64,000 nucleotides of DNA from Dromaius novaehollandiae (Eukaryota; Chordata; Aves; Casuariiformes; Dromaiidae), in assembly GCF_036370855.1 (NCBI RefSeq), contig NC_088117.1:4526001-4590000 (forward strand). The letters run 5' to 3'. Position 1 is the stretch's first letter, and the number at the start of each line of letters is the position of its first letter. Below are positions 11,346 through 21,673 of this stretch, piece by piece. The translations under genes were made by a program, and so were the position numbers. The notes beneath the pieces were generated by a model. It did no database searches and was not told where the DNA came from. It saw only the letters and a program-made list of their open reading frames with translations.

Positions 11346-13640
11346 GGTGGGGAGGATGGGGCCTGCTCATCACAGGCGCCTTGGAGCAGAAACTGATAAA
11401 TCACCCCACGTCAGTTTGGAGTGCATTTTTCTAAAAACTTTCTTGTGGTGGGAGAATGTTAGAGAGCCTCAAAAGTCACTTGCCAGAGGAGGAAATCACC
11501 CACCAAGATTCAAACCCATGGGGAATTTTCCACTAGATGAAGTTTAGCTGAAACACGGAGGGAAAAGTCTTAGTGCTGAACTTTTCTGAGGTTTCTGATC
11601 AGGTTTTGTTCGACAGCTTGAAAAGAGAAGGTACAAGAGCTAGGTCCTTAGCCAGGGTAATAGCAATACCCCTGACAGTAACAGTAATAAATATGATTGA
11701 CTTCAAGGGAACCAGCTTCCAACAACTGAAAATGTCATCTGTCAAGTCTGTGAGCAAATTAAAATAAATAAGGACTGTTGCTACTAACTTAGATGTGGAT
11801 AGCATTTTTGGAGAAGGCCAGGGATTTAGTTGTTAACATTAATGGAACATTTATAGAAATATTTCTCTGGGCTACTTTATAAATCAGCCCAAGGTGGCTG
11901 TAGGCCAGGCTATTGACTCCATGGACCTGATGTGACTTTTACTCACAGTAGCTTTAAGTTTCCAGTATCAGCTCCACTGACCTTAATATTGTTAGCCTGG
12001 ATTTACAGCAACGTAAGTGGGTGTGAAATCAAGTTCTTTATATCTACCACAGGGCAAAACTGATGTCTTTGCAAAGAGCCAGCCAGCCAAAGCTTCTGCA
12101 ACACTGAAATCCCAGATCAAAGGGAGAGTGGGATTTTCAGAAACTCCTAATAGATTTCCATGTTGTGGGTTGTGAGATTTTGAAAATTCCAAAAGCCTGT
12201 GAGACTTCAAATGACTCATAATCCTCAGCACAAGGGGGTTAAATTGATTAAATTAATTTCTAAATTAGCTTAGCTACATCACCATGTCCTCCCACAGCCA
12301 CGTAGCAGTAAAAGGCAGGTCAAGAAGTAAAGCAGTGAGTCAGTGACACCAGCTGAGAGGTCCAGGGACACAGACACGTCCTCAGCCTGTAGTGTCCCTG
12401 ATTGGGGATGCCGTGTTGCCTGAAACCAAAAGGCTAACTGTAGGAAAGCTGCTTCTTGTAAGATGTTTTGTCTGATCAGAATCAGGAAGCGCCAAAAATT
12501 CCCTAAGGAAACCACAACCTGGAAGATGTGCAGTGGTTGCATGGACAATCCTGTCAAGCCCCTGGACAAGCAGCTACAATGCTGAGTGGGTGACAGCATT
12601 GAGAAGACCCTGCACTTGCCTGCTCTGCCCTGTGCACAGTTACATGCCCCACAGCAAAGGCTAACAGGGTGCCCTGCGGAGGTGATGGTGTGTTGTGCAA
12701 AGGGGTTAAAATGGCTTGTGGTGCTTGTCTTGATCAAAACATCTAGGTTCTAGACTGACCCCTGGGAAAACTGAACCTCTTTGCTGCTACATGGGAAAAG
12801 TTGGTATCGGGATGAGCTCTGTTTATCTGCTTAGCTGTGACCCAGCTGACCATGCTGTGGTAGGAAATTGGGACTGAGATCTCAAGGCATGAATCGCTCA
12901 GGCTTGGTTGTGGGCATGGGGAAGGCAGTGCTGCTACTGCAGGTCCTGCCAGCCTTGTTCAGCTCCTCCACGTGGTGCCACTCAGCCCCTCCGTAGAGCT
13001 TGCCCTTGTCTTTTATCCTTGCTCTTCTCCTTCACCATTTGACAAATCAGAAGCAGAGGATATGACAAAGCATGGAGGTTTCCTCACTGGGTGCAATGAT
13101 GGGTATCTTGGAGAAAGGCAGAAGACACAAGTGCCACTCCTGCCCTCATTGTATTTTCTTACGCAAGCCACTTTCATTGCTCCATTTCCTTTAGTCTGAT
13201 TAGCTAACATGATTTTCTGGGCAGGGGTTACTCTTTATTTTGCTTCTGCAAAGCACCTGCAAGGCAGGCTTCATGCTGGAGGAAGTTGACGGGCTAAAAA
13301 AGAATAGAGCATGTCCCAGCTCCGTTCCGGGGCAATTGTGCAAGTGGCTGTTCGCTCCTGGAGCACGCAGCCTCATGCTGCCCTACGACAGGGACCCCAC
13401 CGCAGGCCTTCATCCTGGCTTGCACCGCAGGGCAAGGGACCGAAGTGGCATTAAGGAGGCCTGGACTGCTGCTCCCGCCGCATCCCTGTAAACCCCTCCC
13501 TTGGTCTTGAGTGTTAACGAGAGACAGCAGATAGGGCAGGACTTGAAGAGGAAAAGAGGGCACAGTCATGAGAGAAGTGGCCCATAGGGCTTGAGCTGTT
13601 GTTATTGGTTTTGTCAAAAAAAGGGAGATCTCAAAAAATA
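11345..13640. other. Non-coding DNA without recognisable genes
   Basis: GC content falls sharply after the CpG island. The stretch holds one dispersed ancient motif (11,971-12,030, listed separately) and a short AT-rich patch near 12,236-12,270 with several ttaatt/ttaaat words. A minus-strand frame of 152 codons (12,279-12,737) has no recognisable domain and no supporting splice or promoter signals, so I treat it as chance. Confidence 0.45.
11971..12030 (+). repeat. Ancient dispersed 'tgatttacaccag' repeat, decayed copy
   Basis: The order 'agctccactgacctta', 'tggatttacagca', 'gtaagtgggtgtgaaatc' follows a motif I know as recurrent in sauropsid genomes: a 'ccattgacttcaatgg' block, 'cctgatttacaccag', 'tgtaactgag', then a 'cagaatttggccc'-like end. 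The exact family name is uncertain; an old CR1/L3-type LINE tail or an old SINE are the obvious candidates. The copy contains a 'gtaagt' word that imitates a splice donor. Confidence 0.4.
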
Positions 13641-14110
13641 ATTAATGGCTTTTTTTTAAACTTACTGGGAAAGATGCATTGATCCCAGGAAAATGCTATT
13701 TCCTCCTTGGTATAAATCTTAATAAATAATTCCCTTATGAAGGTAATTAATCATCTCCTTCCAACCTTTGGATTATTGAATATATACCTGTTAAGAATTA
13801 TAGTCTCATCTGCTTTCACTGCTTTGTTCAAGCCTATTATTATAGTTTTTCATAGAAATAGCTCCAAGTAGCTCATATTTTCACTTATCCAGCTTATATT
13901 ATTATTGTTCTTATTCTTCTTTTGCAAAAACTCAACAAGAAAAGGCTCATAAAATGGAATATAAAAATGACAAAATACTGAGGAATATTAACCGTTCTGA
14001 CCAATTTTGCCAGCATTGTAGTTTCCTGGATGCAGGTTTAGAATTCATTTTCTGTGACAGGCTGCTAGATAGAGGTTTTGCTTTCTTAATTTGCATTCAT
14101 CCATATATCT
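13640..14110. promoter_or_regulatory. AT-rich block, possible conserved non-coding element
   Basis: A long, evenly AT-rich stretch without simple repeats or transposon hallmarks. It carries repeated homeodomain-type cores (taatta, attaatc, ttaat), octamer-like and forkhead-like words, and almost no CpG. Developmental enhancers in gene deserts often look like this, but the call is compositional only. It could equally be unconstrained AT-rich DNA; a cross-species alignment would decide. Confidence 0.25.
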
Positions 14111-14377
14111 GTTGGTAAAAAGCTCTGTATATAATCCAGTCCAACAGCACCTTTGTATCATGTCCATGGGCACTACAGAGACAGTGTTAGATTAACTTCT
14201 AGATGTATTGGAAATCTGTATTACTAATTAGTGTGACAAGAAGCTACTGCAACATGTTTGAAAGGCAAAGAAAAGCCGCCAGCGTGGTTTCTCTCTGGAG
14301 ATCTCAAGGTGCTTCTGTCAGAGGCTGTGGAGTCCTGTGGCTAATGGCGTTTGGGCAATTCGGGCTGCATCCTGGCT

Positions 14378-14425
14378 TTATCGCAGTCATTCACTGTGAT
14401 TGGGAGCAAGTCACTCTGGAAATCC
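14378..14425 (+). repeat. Possible MIR-like SINE core
   Basis: The words 'tcactgtgattgggagcaagtcact', read in parts, line up with the MIR core order 'gctgtgtgaccttgggcaagtcact'. Flanks are too diverged to extend by eye. A plus-strand frame runs through this segment and has no other support. Confidence 0.3.
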
Positions 14426-14429
14426 TACC

Positions 14430-17120
14430 TGTATTTTGGGCTTGCATGGGAGCAGGGCGTTTTGGTATTCTGCTCATGGTGATAACAATGAAACTCTTTT
14501 GCAAGCAGCGCCCTAATCCCTTCTTCTTGGTTTGCTATTCCTAAACCGGAGGCGTGCAGGCTGCCTCCCCCGCCCCAGCTCTATCCAGCCCATGAGCCCT
14601 GTAAGGGTGGGACCCTCCCAAAACCTAATCTTGGCTGGACTGGGAGATGCCAGCTCAGACAGGGAACACAGAAAGGCTGGTCCTTGGGTGGTGCAAAGAC
14701 TCATTTTGGAAGGAATAAACCCAAGCCAGTGAGGGACACTGTGTCTGCTGCAGGGAGGGAGCCTTTGTCGCCATGCACCTCCAAAGCCCGGCATAACGGA
14801 AGCAGGTGATCTGCAGGTGTGTGACAATGTTTTTATACAAAACCACCTGAACAGGCTGGCACAGGGAATGAAATTGCTTTGCGGGGGAAGCGTGGGAGCT
14901 CAGCAGAGGCTCAGGCCGGGGCTGGAAGGCCCTGGGGAGCCCAGGTGTGCTCGGTGGCCACCAGGCGAGATGTGCCCAAATGCTGCCCCCGGCATGGTGG
15001 TTGCCCTGCCGTGCTCCAGAGAACAGGCCTTTTCAGAGGATACTGCTGGATGGATGTGTCCCCACGATGACTTCTCCCTGATTCCCAGCTGTTAGAGTTT
15101 GGCAGCATCCTTGTTTATTGCAAATTTGGAAAAGGAAAACAAATCCTCTGAACAGAGATGTTTGCTGAAATAGCCAATCCTTTTAGGAAGCTGACAAGAA
15201 TTCAGTGATTCTCTTGTAGCAGTCAGTCCCCCATGCATTATAGAAAATTTCCTCCCCTAAGCTTTGCATTTGCTTTTGGATTTCAGTTTCTCCTACCATC
15301 TTCTTCTCTGTGTATCCCTGGGCCGGGGTAGGCAAAGAGGTTTTAGCCCCCAGGCATGTTGAGTCCCTTTCCTTGGATATTGGGAGGCCAAAGAAGCTCA
15401 CAGCAGAAACGGAGAAGCAGCTTGTTGTGAGTAGGGGCCTTTTCATCTTAAAGTGTCCATAGATGGTTTCCAAACCTCCTCTTTATGATGGCTGTGCTTT
15501 AAACACAGTTCTTCCTTTTTAAAGGCTGACCTTGTCATAGACTGGTCACTTGTGGTCGAATGAAACCTAGCAGCAGGGCAGACCAGCCATGCTCATGGTA
15601 GTGCTGGGCCCTTCCTCCCAGACAGCTTCTTGTTCAGATGCCAAGAAGGACCAGGCCTGTAGGCAGATGGCTGGAGCTAGGCATCTCGAACTAGTTTATT
15701 TTCACAACCTGCTGGACTTGCATCAATTTACAACTTGGATCTAAAGCCAAGTTCCTGGGCCAGCATGAAAATCTAGCTGCATTGAACAAAACAGTTACTT
15801 AAAATAGTCCACGCTACCGGATCTGAACTCATCTTTCTGGAATAGCTTGTCCAAGAGCGTCACATTTTCAAACAAACACCTTACTGTTCAAACAGCAGCT
15901 TCCTTTTGGCTAGTCGAAACAGCAATCTGGGAAATGAAGCTTATTTATTAGGTTTAAAAACAAACAAACTGGGTTTAATACAGTCTTTGCTTTTTAACAG
16001 GTATCCCAGGTTAATGACATCACTAGGGGAGAGTGCTCAAGCTAAAATGACTAGTGTTAAGGGAGGAAAGAAAACTGATTCCAGAACCGCTCAGGTGAAG
16101 AGGGCCAGCCGTGCCAGGTAACAGTTTCACGGCTGATTCTGGAAGGCTGCATTCATGTGATTTTTATTCTGTCCATTCGACATGCCTTGATTTAAATGGG
16201 CATCTTAGAAGAACACTATGTGGAGGTTCAACCTCTAGTGTAGCTTTAATTGGAGACAGAGGTGTCTTCTCTTATGCTAAAATATCAGGCACTTTTATGA
16301 CATTAGCAAAGCTTCAGCCCTCCTCGGTGGTGTTTCCTCTGCAGAAGCATCAAGTGGCTCTTACACTGGCCTTGACAGCAGTGTAAAAAGAAGCAGAATT
16401 TGACCCAGATATTGCAAATATTTGTTTGTTTCTGAACCCGGATGAATCAGAAATGCCATCGAAGGCACAGATCCTCTGAATTATGCCCTAGAGACAGGCC
16501 AGATGAGCTCATATCTGAAACAAACAGCAGCAGCTTCTGATCCCAGTTGCCCTGCTGTAAATCTGATGTAATTTTCGCAAGTGACACAGTATTAAGATTG
16601 GCTCTGGTACATCAGCCTTGTAAAAATAATAAAGAGAGGAAAAAAAAAAGATCACTTGTCTGCTGACTTATATGTGCACGTTTGCAGGGCAGGATCCGTC
16701 GCTCAGCAGACTGGAGCGGGCTCACTTGTCTCTCTCCTTTCTAGTAGTGCAGCAAAGCCGCGATCTGTCTCCAGCCGGGAGCCGAGCATTTGCTGAGCGC
16801 TGGAGTCGGATCTTGGGCTATGAAATGCATCATGGGGCCGTTTGCTCAGTGATGAATGTTTTTGGTCTCAGACAGGCTGCATGCCCTGCACTGGAGATGA
16901 GGAGCCCGTCTGTCAGGATGACAAGGGCAAAGTCGTCTTTTATAGCGTGTTTTCCTGAAGCTTGAAAACCGCCTTGGCCCTGAGGGATGATCAGAAAAGT
17001 AATGGCCCTCTGACGATCAGGGAGGCTTCACTGCACATAAGGCTCCGCGATGCTCCTAGCAAGTAATACCGAAGCTTTTAAAGAAGTGAAATTTGCCGTG
17101 AGGAGTCACTCCTGAAATAG
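14430..17120. other. Non-coding DNA without recognisable genes
   Basis: No gene is supported. There is an interval beginning at 16,757 after a good acceptor-like tract (tctctctcctttctag) with an open frame, but no donor or family resemblance. A 10-A run lies at 16,640-16,649. One dispersed ancient motif (16,352-16,410) is listed separately. The block 16,130-16,640 has moderately low GC and could contain conserved elements, which I cannot test here. Confidence 0.45.
16352..16410 (+). repeat. Ancient dispersed repeat, decayed copy
   Basis: The order 'aagtggctcttacactgg', 'cagtgtaaaaag', 'aagcagaatttgaccca' matches the second half of the 'tgatttacaccag ... agcagaatttggccc' motif seen elsewhere in this window. 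The 'gatttacacc' core itself is mutated. Assignment rests on the shared order of words only. Confidence 0.3.
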
Positions 17121-17129
17121 AGCAAGCTG

Positions 17130-17300
17130 CAGGGGCGGTGTGGCAGGCGATGCCCACAAGCGTCACACACGAGCGTGAAGGCCTGGGTCACAGCTCGGCC
17201 GACGGCACGGCGGTTCCCTCCGTGTGCTCCCTCTGCAGCGCCCTGCGTCGCCGTCACCAGTGCCAAACAGAGCCGGCAGCCCCTGCAAGAGCTGCCCTTC
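17130..17300. promoter_or_regulatory. Small CpG-rich patch
   Basis: About a dozen or more CpG occur in 170 bp (for example cacacgagcgtg, gctcggccgacggcacggcgg, gcgtcgccgtc). It is too short to be a confident CpG island. The 167-codon plus-strand frame covering it (17,138-17,641) has no recognisable domain and is most easily explained by the GC-rich, stop-poor composition and the following G-rich tract. Confidence 0.3.
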
Positions 17301-17532
17301 ACTTAGACGTGCTCCAGGTCCTTATTTGTAGAAAAGGGATGATAACTGCATTCCTTGAGCCTGATTGTGCAGATCAGGGTTACTGTAGGGAAGTGCTGAT
17401 AAGGCTGCACCGTCAGGAGGCTGGAGAAGGGGAAAGAGCCCTTCTCCGTGCAGACTTGTCCCCCGGTGCCCCTGGGCCGGAGGAGTTACGTATGCAGAGG
17501 GCCGGTCTCTCTGGGAAAGGACTGGTGGCAGC

Positions 17533-17544
17533 GGGGGGGGGGGG
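17533..17544. repeat. Poly(G) run
   Basis: Twelve consecutive G follow 'gcagc'. The run can form intermolecular or mixed G-quadruplexes and is a common site of sequencing and assembly length error. Confidence 0.85.
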
Positions 17545-17549
17545 ATACA

Positions 17550-18980
17550 GGGAAAAGGCAAGGACTGTGGGAAATTGGTCCAATGGGGTGATTGTGTGTC
17601 AGATCTGTGGGCTTTTTCCCTCTCCGCAAATATCTCATTGAATATTGGCACATTGTGCATGTGGACCTTATTAATCCTTTCCAAACCATCTTTATGAATG
17701 CTGCTAAAAACCACTCTTAGCAAAGTGGCCAGAAGTTTATCTGCAAGGGTACAGTTAAGAATAGAGATTTGCTATTGTCCCAGAAGGTTCAACTAGCTTC
17801 AGATTTTAGCACAAAGGTGGCCCAATGGTGCTTGCGATACGTGTTTTGTAACTTGACACAGAGCAGAGCGAAGAGAGAGAACAGCGCTTCCAAACAGACT
17901 GTTCGACACCTTTAAAATCCAAAGAACAGTGTGGAATTGCTTCTTTTTTTATTCTGCTTTTTTTATGCTGCTGGGGACGTACTCCGAGTGTGCAGATGGC
18001 CTAGAGCCGCTGCAGCATCTCCCTGCCACGCAGATCCTCCAGGAGCACCTGCTGTGCTGGGGCAGGTTCGGGCCCCGCTGCACTGGGCCTTGCATGCCCC
18101 GCAGTGCCACCAGCTCTGCTCTGCACCCAGACATCTTGGTTAGCCCCAGAGAACTAGTTCAGTGTTGCTGATTCAAGTGAAAACTCAGCCTCCTTCTCTT
18201 CAGTGCTATTTGAACACAAATCAATCAGCTTCAATTGCTCAGACTGTGCTATTAACATGGTGTTTCCTTAATCTGGGCTGATCCCTTCCTCCTGCCAACT
18301 CCTCTGGACTTGTAGCACTAATAGGAAACTCAAAAACAGCAGTGCAGCCCTCCCGGGCTCGGGGCAGAGCAAGGGGCGAGTTGGGTCGTGTGCGACCTGA
18401 CTCACCTGCCAGAGGAGACGATAGCCTTCTCTGTGGGTTGGGAAGGACCGAGGGCAACCGTAGCCATGTAGGATGCAGGTTAGGTAGGACGAGCCTGCAA
18501 TGTCCTGTCAGTAAGAGGAGGTCCCTGTCCCAAGATGTTTCATTATGTGCGAATCACCGAAGTGATAAAAAAGCATCATCTCTTTTTCACAGCTGTGTAT
18601 AAAGTGAGGCATGCACAGAGTAAGTGACTGGCTTCTGCTCATGGAGGAAATCCGTGGTGAAAGCAGGAATTCGGTTTTGATCTTCAGCCAGATTTTAGAC
18701 CAGCTGTGCTCTTCAGACAGCAAGTTTCTTGGAGATAAAGAGGCATACAAGCAGTATCTGGATATTAATAGGCCCTGCATGATACAGTAGTATTTGGTGA
18801 TGGGGAAGAGACCAAACTGGATGGGAAAGGAAGTGCTGTAATGATGTATTGCAAAACTTAAAACAGACACAGAGCGATAAATGCAAATGGGTGACTCGGG
18901 TCAGGGGAATTATTGGGTGGAATTATTCCTGATTTACACCAGAGTAACTGAGGTTAAAATGAGATCTTAAAACTCCTGCT
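17550..18980. other. Non-coding DNA without recognisable genes
   Basis: No gene is supported. On the minus strand a 25-bp interval at about 18,401-18,433 lies between an acceptor-like 'cttcccaacccacag' and a strong 'gtgagtcagg' donor word. A micro-exon of this size cannot be claimed from sequence alone. A decayed dispersed motif at 18,925-18,953 is listed separately. Confidence 0.45.
18925..18953 (+). repeat. Ancient dispersed repeat, clear core
   Basis: This copy keeps the core well: 'attcctgatttacacc' followed by 'agagtaactgagg', against the expected 'actcctgatttacaccagtgtaactgag'. Left and right extensions are too diverged to place. Together with the other copies it supports a sauropsid origin for the DNA. 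Confidence 0.5.
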
Positions 18981-19335
18981 TAATGAATGGTCTTGCACCT
19001 TGGCATTTAAGACAAGTGGCATTCACACCAATGTGTAATTACAATAAACATAAAAGTTATTTATGAGGATTATTAGCATAATCTGCTGATGAATACATTT
19101 GCCATTGTACAGTAACAAAGTACATGCACATGGTTTGTATCTTGCATCTGAGATTAGTAATTATTTGTATATCAACCTCTCAAATAACTCTAGAGCAAAC
19201 ACTTAGATACCTCTGGCTCTTCTTAAAGCAGCTAGTTGATAGAGAAGCTGATACAGCACCAAGAATTAAACACAAAAGTATAATACTAATTTTTGTATGG
19301 TTCCAAATCTCAGCAAAATTAGGGAAACCTTGTAG
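18980..19335. promoter_or_regulatory. AT-rich block, possible conserved non-coding element
   Basis: About 350 bp of AT-rich, non-repetitive sequence with virtually no CpG. It is dense in homeodomain (taatt, ttagtaattat), forkhead-like (ataaaca) and caudal-like (tttatgag) words. This texture is typical of deeply conserved developmental enhancers, but conservation was not tested. A plus-strand frame of 71 codons crosses it and is not convincing. Confidence 0.3.
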
Positions 19336-19339
19336 GTGA

Positions 19340-21580
19340 TGAGGCAAGCTATCTAGGACATTCCAGCCACACCACTCTACCTGCAAAACTGTATTACTGT
19401 CAAAGAGGGAAGAGAACAGAAGGTTTCTGTGGCTGCTGCTGAGTTCAAAAAGGTGGATTTTGTGAGGAGGTCAATCCCTGCAGCCTTGGGAACTACCTGA
19501 GGTTCTGAAAGGGGCATGAGGAAAGATAAAATTAATCAGGGCAGAATTTAGCCTGTTTGTTGTGAGCCTATAGGGTTTTTGCAAGCCATTAGTGTCATAA
19601 TGGTAATAACATGGACTAGGGATGGGCTGGCAACGCTGGTGACGTGGCAGGCAGCGTTTCTGCAGCCATACGGGGTGGAGCATCGGTGTGCAGCTGGTGG
19701 ACGGGGTGAGGGGAACCAGCCGAGGTGCTTGTGCCCATTGGGAGCCATGTCCCCAGGCAGCTCTGCATAGGCAGGAAAGGGAGGAAGAGGTGGTGGAGAG
19801 GAGCCTGTGGAGTGAGATGAATCCCACCAGCAGGTGCTCTTTTGGGAGGCTGGACATCTCTCTTGGGCGAGGTGCTGAATTCAGACAAGTCAGTAAAGGA
19901 CTTAAAAAAGTGAGTGAGAGGAATCCAGGCCAGTTGGGGAAACCTTAACCTTAGGGTAGGGATAGGGCAAGGAGCAGCCAAGCTATGACGCTGACAGCCA
20001 GGGGCAAGCTGAGGAGTAACACTGTGCACTGCTCCATGGAGAGGCCATGCTGTCAAGTCTGGGTCAGCTAAACTACGGTATTCCTGAAGCTGAAGGCTAC
20101 ACAGAGGATTTTAAGTCTTCATTGCGTGTGACTTAGTAGGCAGGGAAGGTCTGTGGGACCCCTGCTGCAGGGCTGGCTCAGGGATTGTATCCCTGATACA
20201 GAGGTGACTGCAGAGTGTGTGTTGGAAGCAAGAGGAGCACAGCTTTTTCAAATACATCTTCAAAACCACGTTTTTAGCCTTTTTGAAGCCCTTCCAGTAG
20301 AGGCTCCATCATGCCAGAGTAGTGACAAGAGAGAAAGTAAGAATCCATAAAAAGGTCAGGGCCTGTAATTTCAGAGGGAACAGTAATGATTTAATTAAAC
20401 TGTCATGGTTGGTTGCTTGGAACCTTGTGCTTGTCTTCCTGGAATGAAGGTGGCTGTGGGAAGCATTCCCGACTGGACCATTGCTGTGGGAAAGGGAGGT
20501 GTCTGAACGGGAAGGGCTTGGGGAGTGGCGGGCTGAGGATGGACGGGGCCAACAGAGCAGGCAAATGCACCAGAGCAAGGAGCCTTGCAGGCATCTGTGC
20601 CGGAGCTTGTGGTCAGGAAGGTCTCCTCTTTGTCCCTGGCAATAAGCAGATGTCCATGCCCTGAAGTGCCACGCTCAGCATGGCGTGAGATCTTCTTTCC
20701 AGCACTTCCATACCCTGCAGCACCTGTAGGCAGTGCAATGTCTGTGTTGCCTCAAGTCAAAATCCAAATGTGCCCAGCAGCTGGGAGTTCATTTCAGTCT
20801 CTGGCCAAGTAGCCTACCCTTAGTGACCCAGTGAGTCTCAGCTGAGATCCACCTGGCCCTTATGACGAGGCTCCTCTTCTGGAGTCAGTGCCAAGGATGG
20901 GCTGGGTGAATGGTCAAGTCACTGGACTGGCAAGAGGCTCATTTTCAGTCTTTGACCCCACTTCCTTGATACTAAACCCTGGCCATCCTTCTTTACATCG
21001 GAGATATTCACACTTCACAGAGGTGCAGAAAAGATATATTTGTCAGCAATGTTTGCAAGGCCTGTGGCTATTTCTCCAAACAGTCAGATTTCTGTGAAAG
21101 GATGAATAATAGGTGCTAAGGACAGACAGGAAAATAAAGATCTTTACAAAAATCCCCTCTATGTGCAAACAGAGACAAGAATGCACTAAATTGTCCTGCA
21201 GAGCCTTGGGCTTAATCCTTTCTGTAACCAAGTGACTATTGTACCCTTTGAGCAGAAAGGGACCTGATGGTGCTGAAGATAGGGCAGGGCCTGACCCGGA
21301 GATGTCTTCCAGCATAATGCTGCAGAGAGAATGAGAAAGAAAAGAAACCAGAACGAGCGACAGTGACTAATTTGCCCAGGAGGATGTTGCCTGAGTAAGC
21401 ACAATCAGTCATTTCAGGATTCAGAACTCTGAAAAGCCCTTTCTCGTGTGGTTATCTTGAAGGTCATAATGGCATGATGTGCTGGGAAGAAGTCCCAAGG
21501 CTCAGCTATGAACTTAACCTCAGAAAAACAATAATTCATTGTTTGTTGAATTTCCCCTTTACCTATTTTTTTGTTCCTAA
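19340..21580. other. Non-coding DNA without recognisable genes
   Basis: Mixed composition with a purine-rich, moderately GC-rich middle (19,600-20,050), which yields overlapping stop-poor frames on both strands. None has a recognisable domain. No simple repeat above threshold and no transposon hallmark was seen. Confidence 0.45.
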
Positions 21581-21584
21581 CTAG

Positions 21585-21673
21585 GCTTCAGCCCCTGTAC
21601 CTTTTCTCTGTGACACCACTTGCAACTGAGGCAGCTGAAGAAAGGATGGGGGACTTCTACGCGGACCACAAAG
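21585..21673 (+). other. Candidate isolated exon (unverified)
   Basis: An acceptor-like tract (ctatttttttgttcctaactag) precedes 89 bp that stay open in one frame and end at a weak donor (aaag then gtacaaat). The frame contains an ATG at 21,646 in good start context (A at -3, G at +4), followed by MGDFYADHK up to the donor. The interval could be a coding exon, a 5' UTR exon with a start codon, or chance. I do not recognise the peptide. The donor lacks the usual G at +5, which lowers confidence. Confidence 0.18.

Noticed and set aside
12279-12737. 152-codon minus-strand frame
   Set aside because: No recognisable motif or signal; no CpG island or splice sites aligned with its ends. Its length falls among the other unsupported frames in this window.
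17138-17641. 167-codon plus-strand frame, the longest in the window
   Set aside because: It starts in a small CpG-rich patch and crosses a 12-G homopolymer, contains no recognisable domain or signal, and has stop-poor overlapping frames on the other strand. GC-rich composition explains it.
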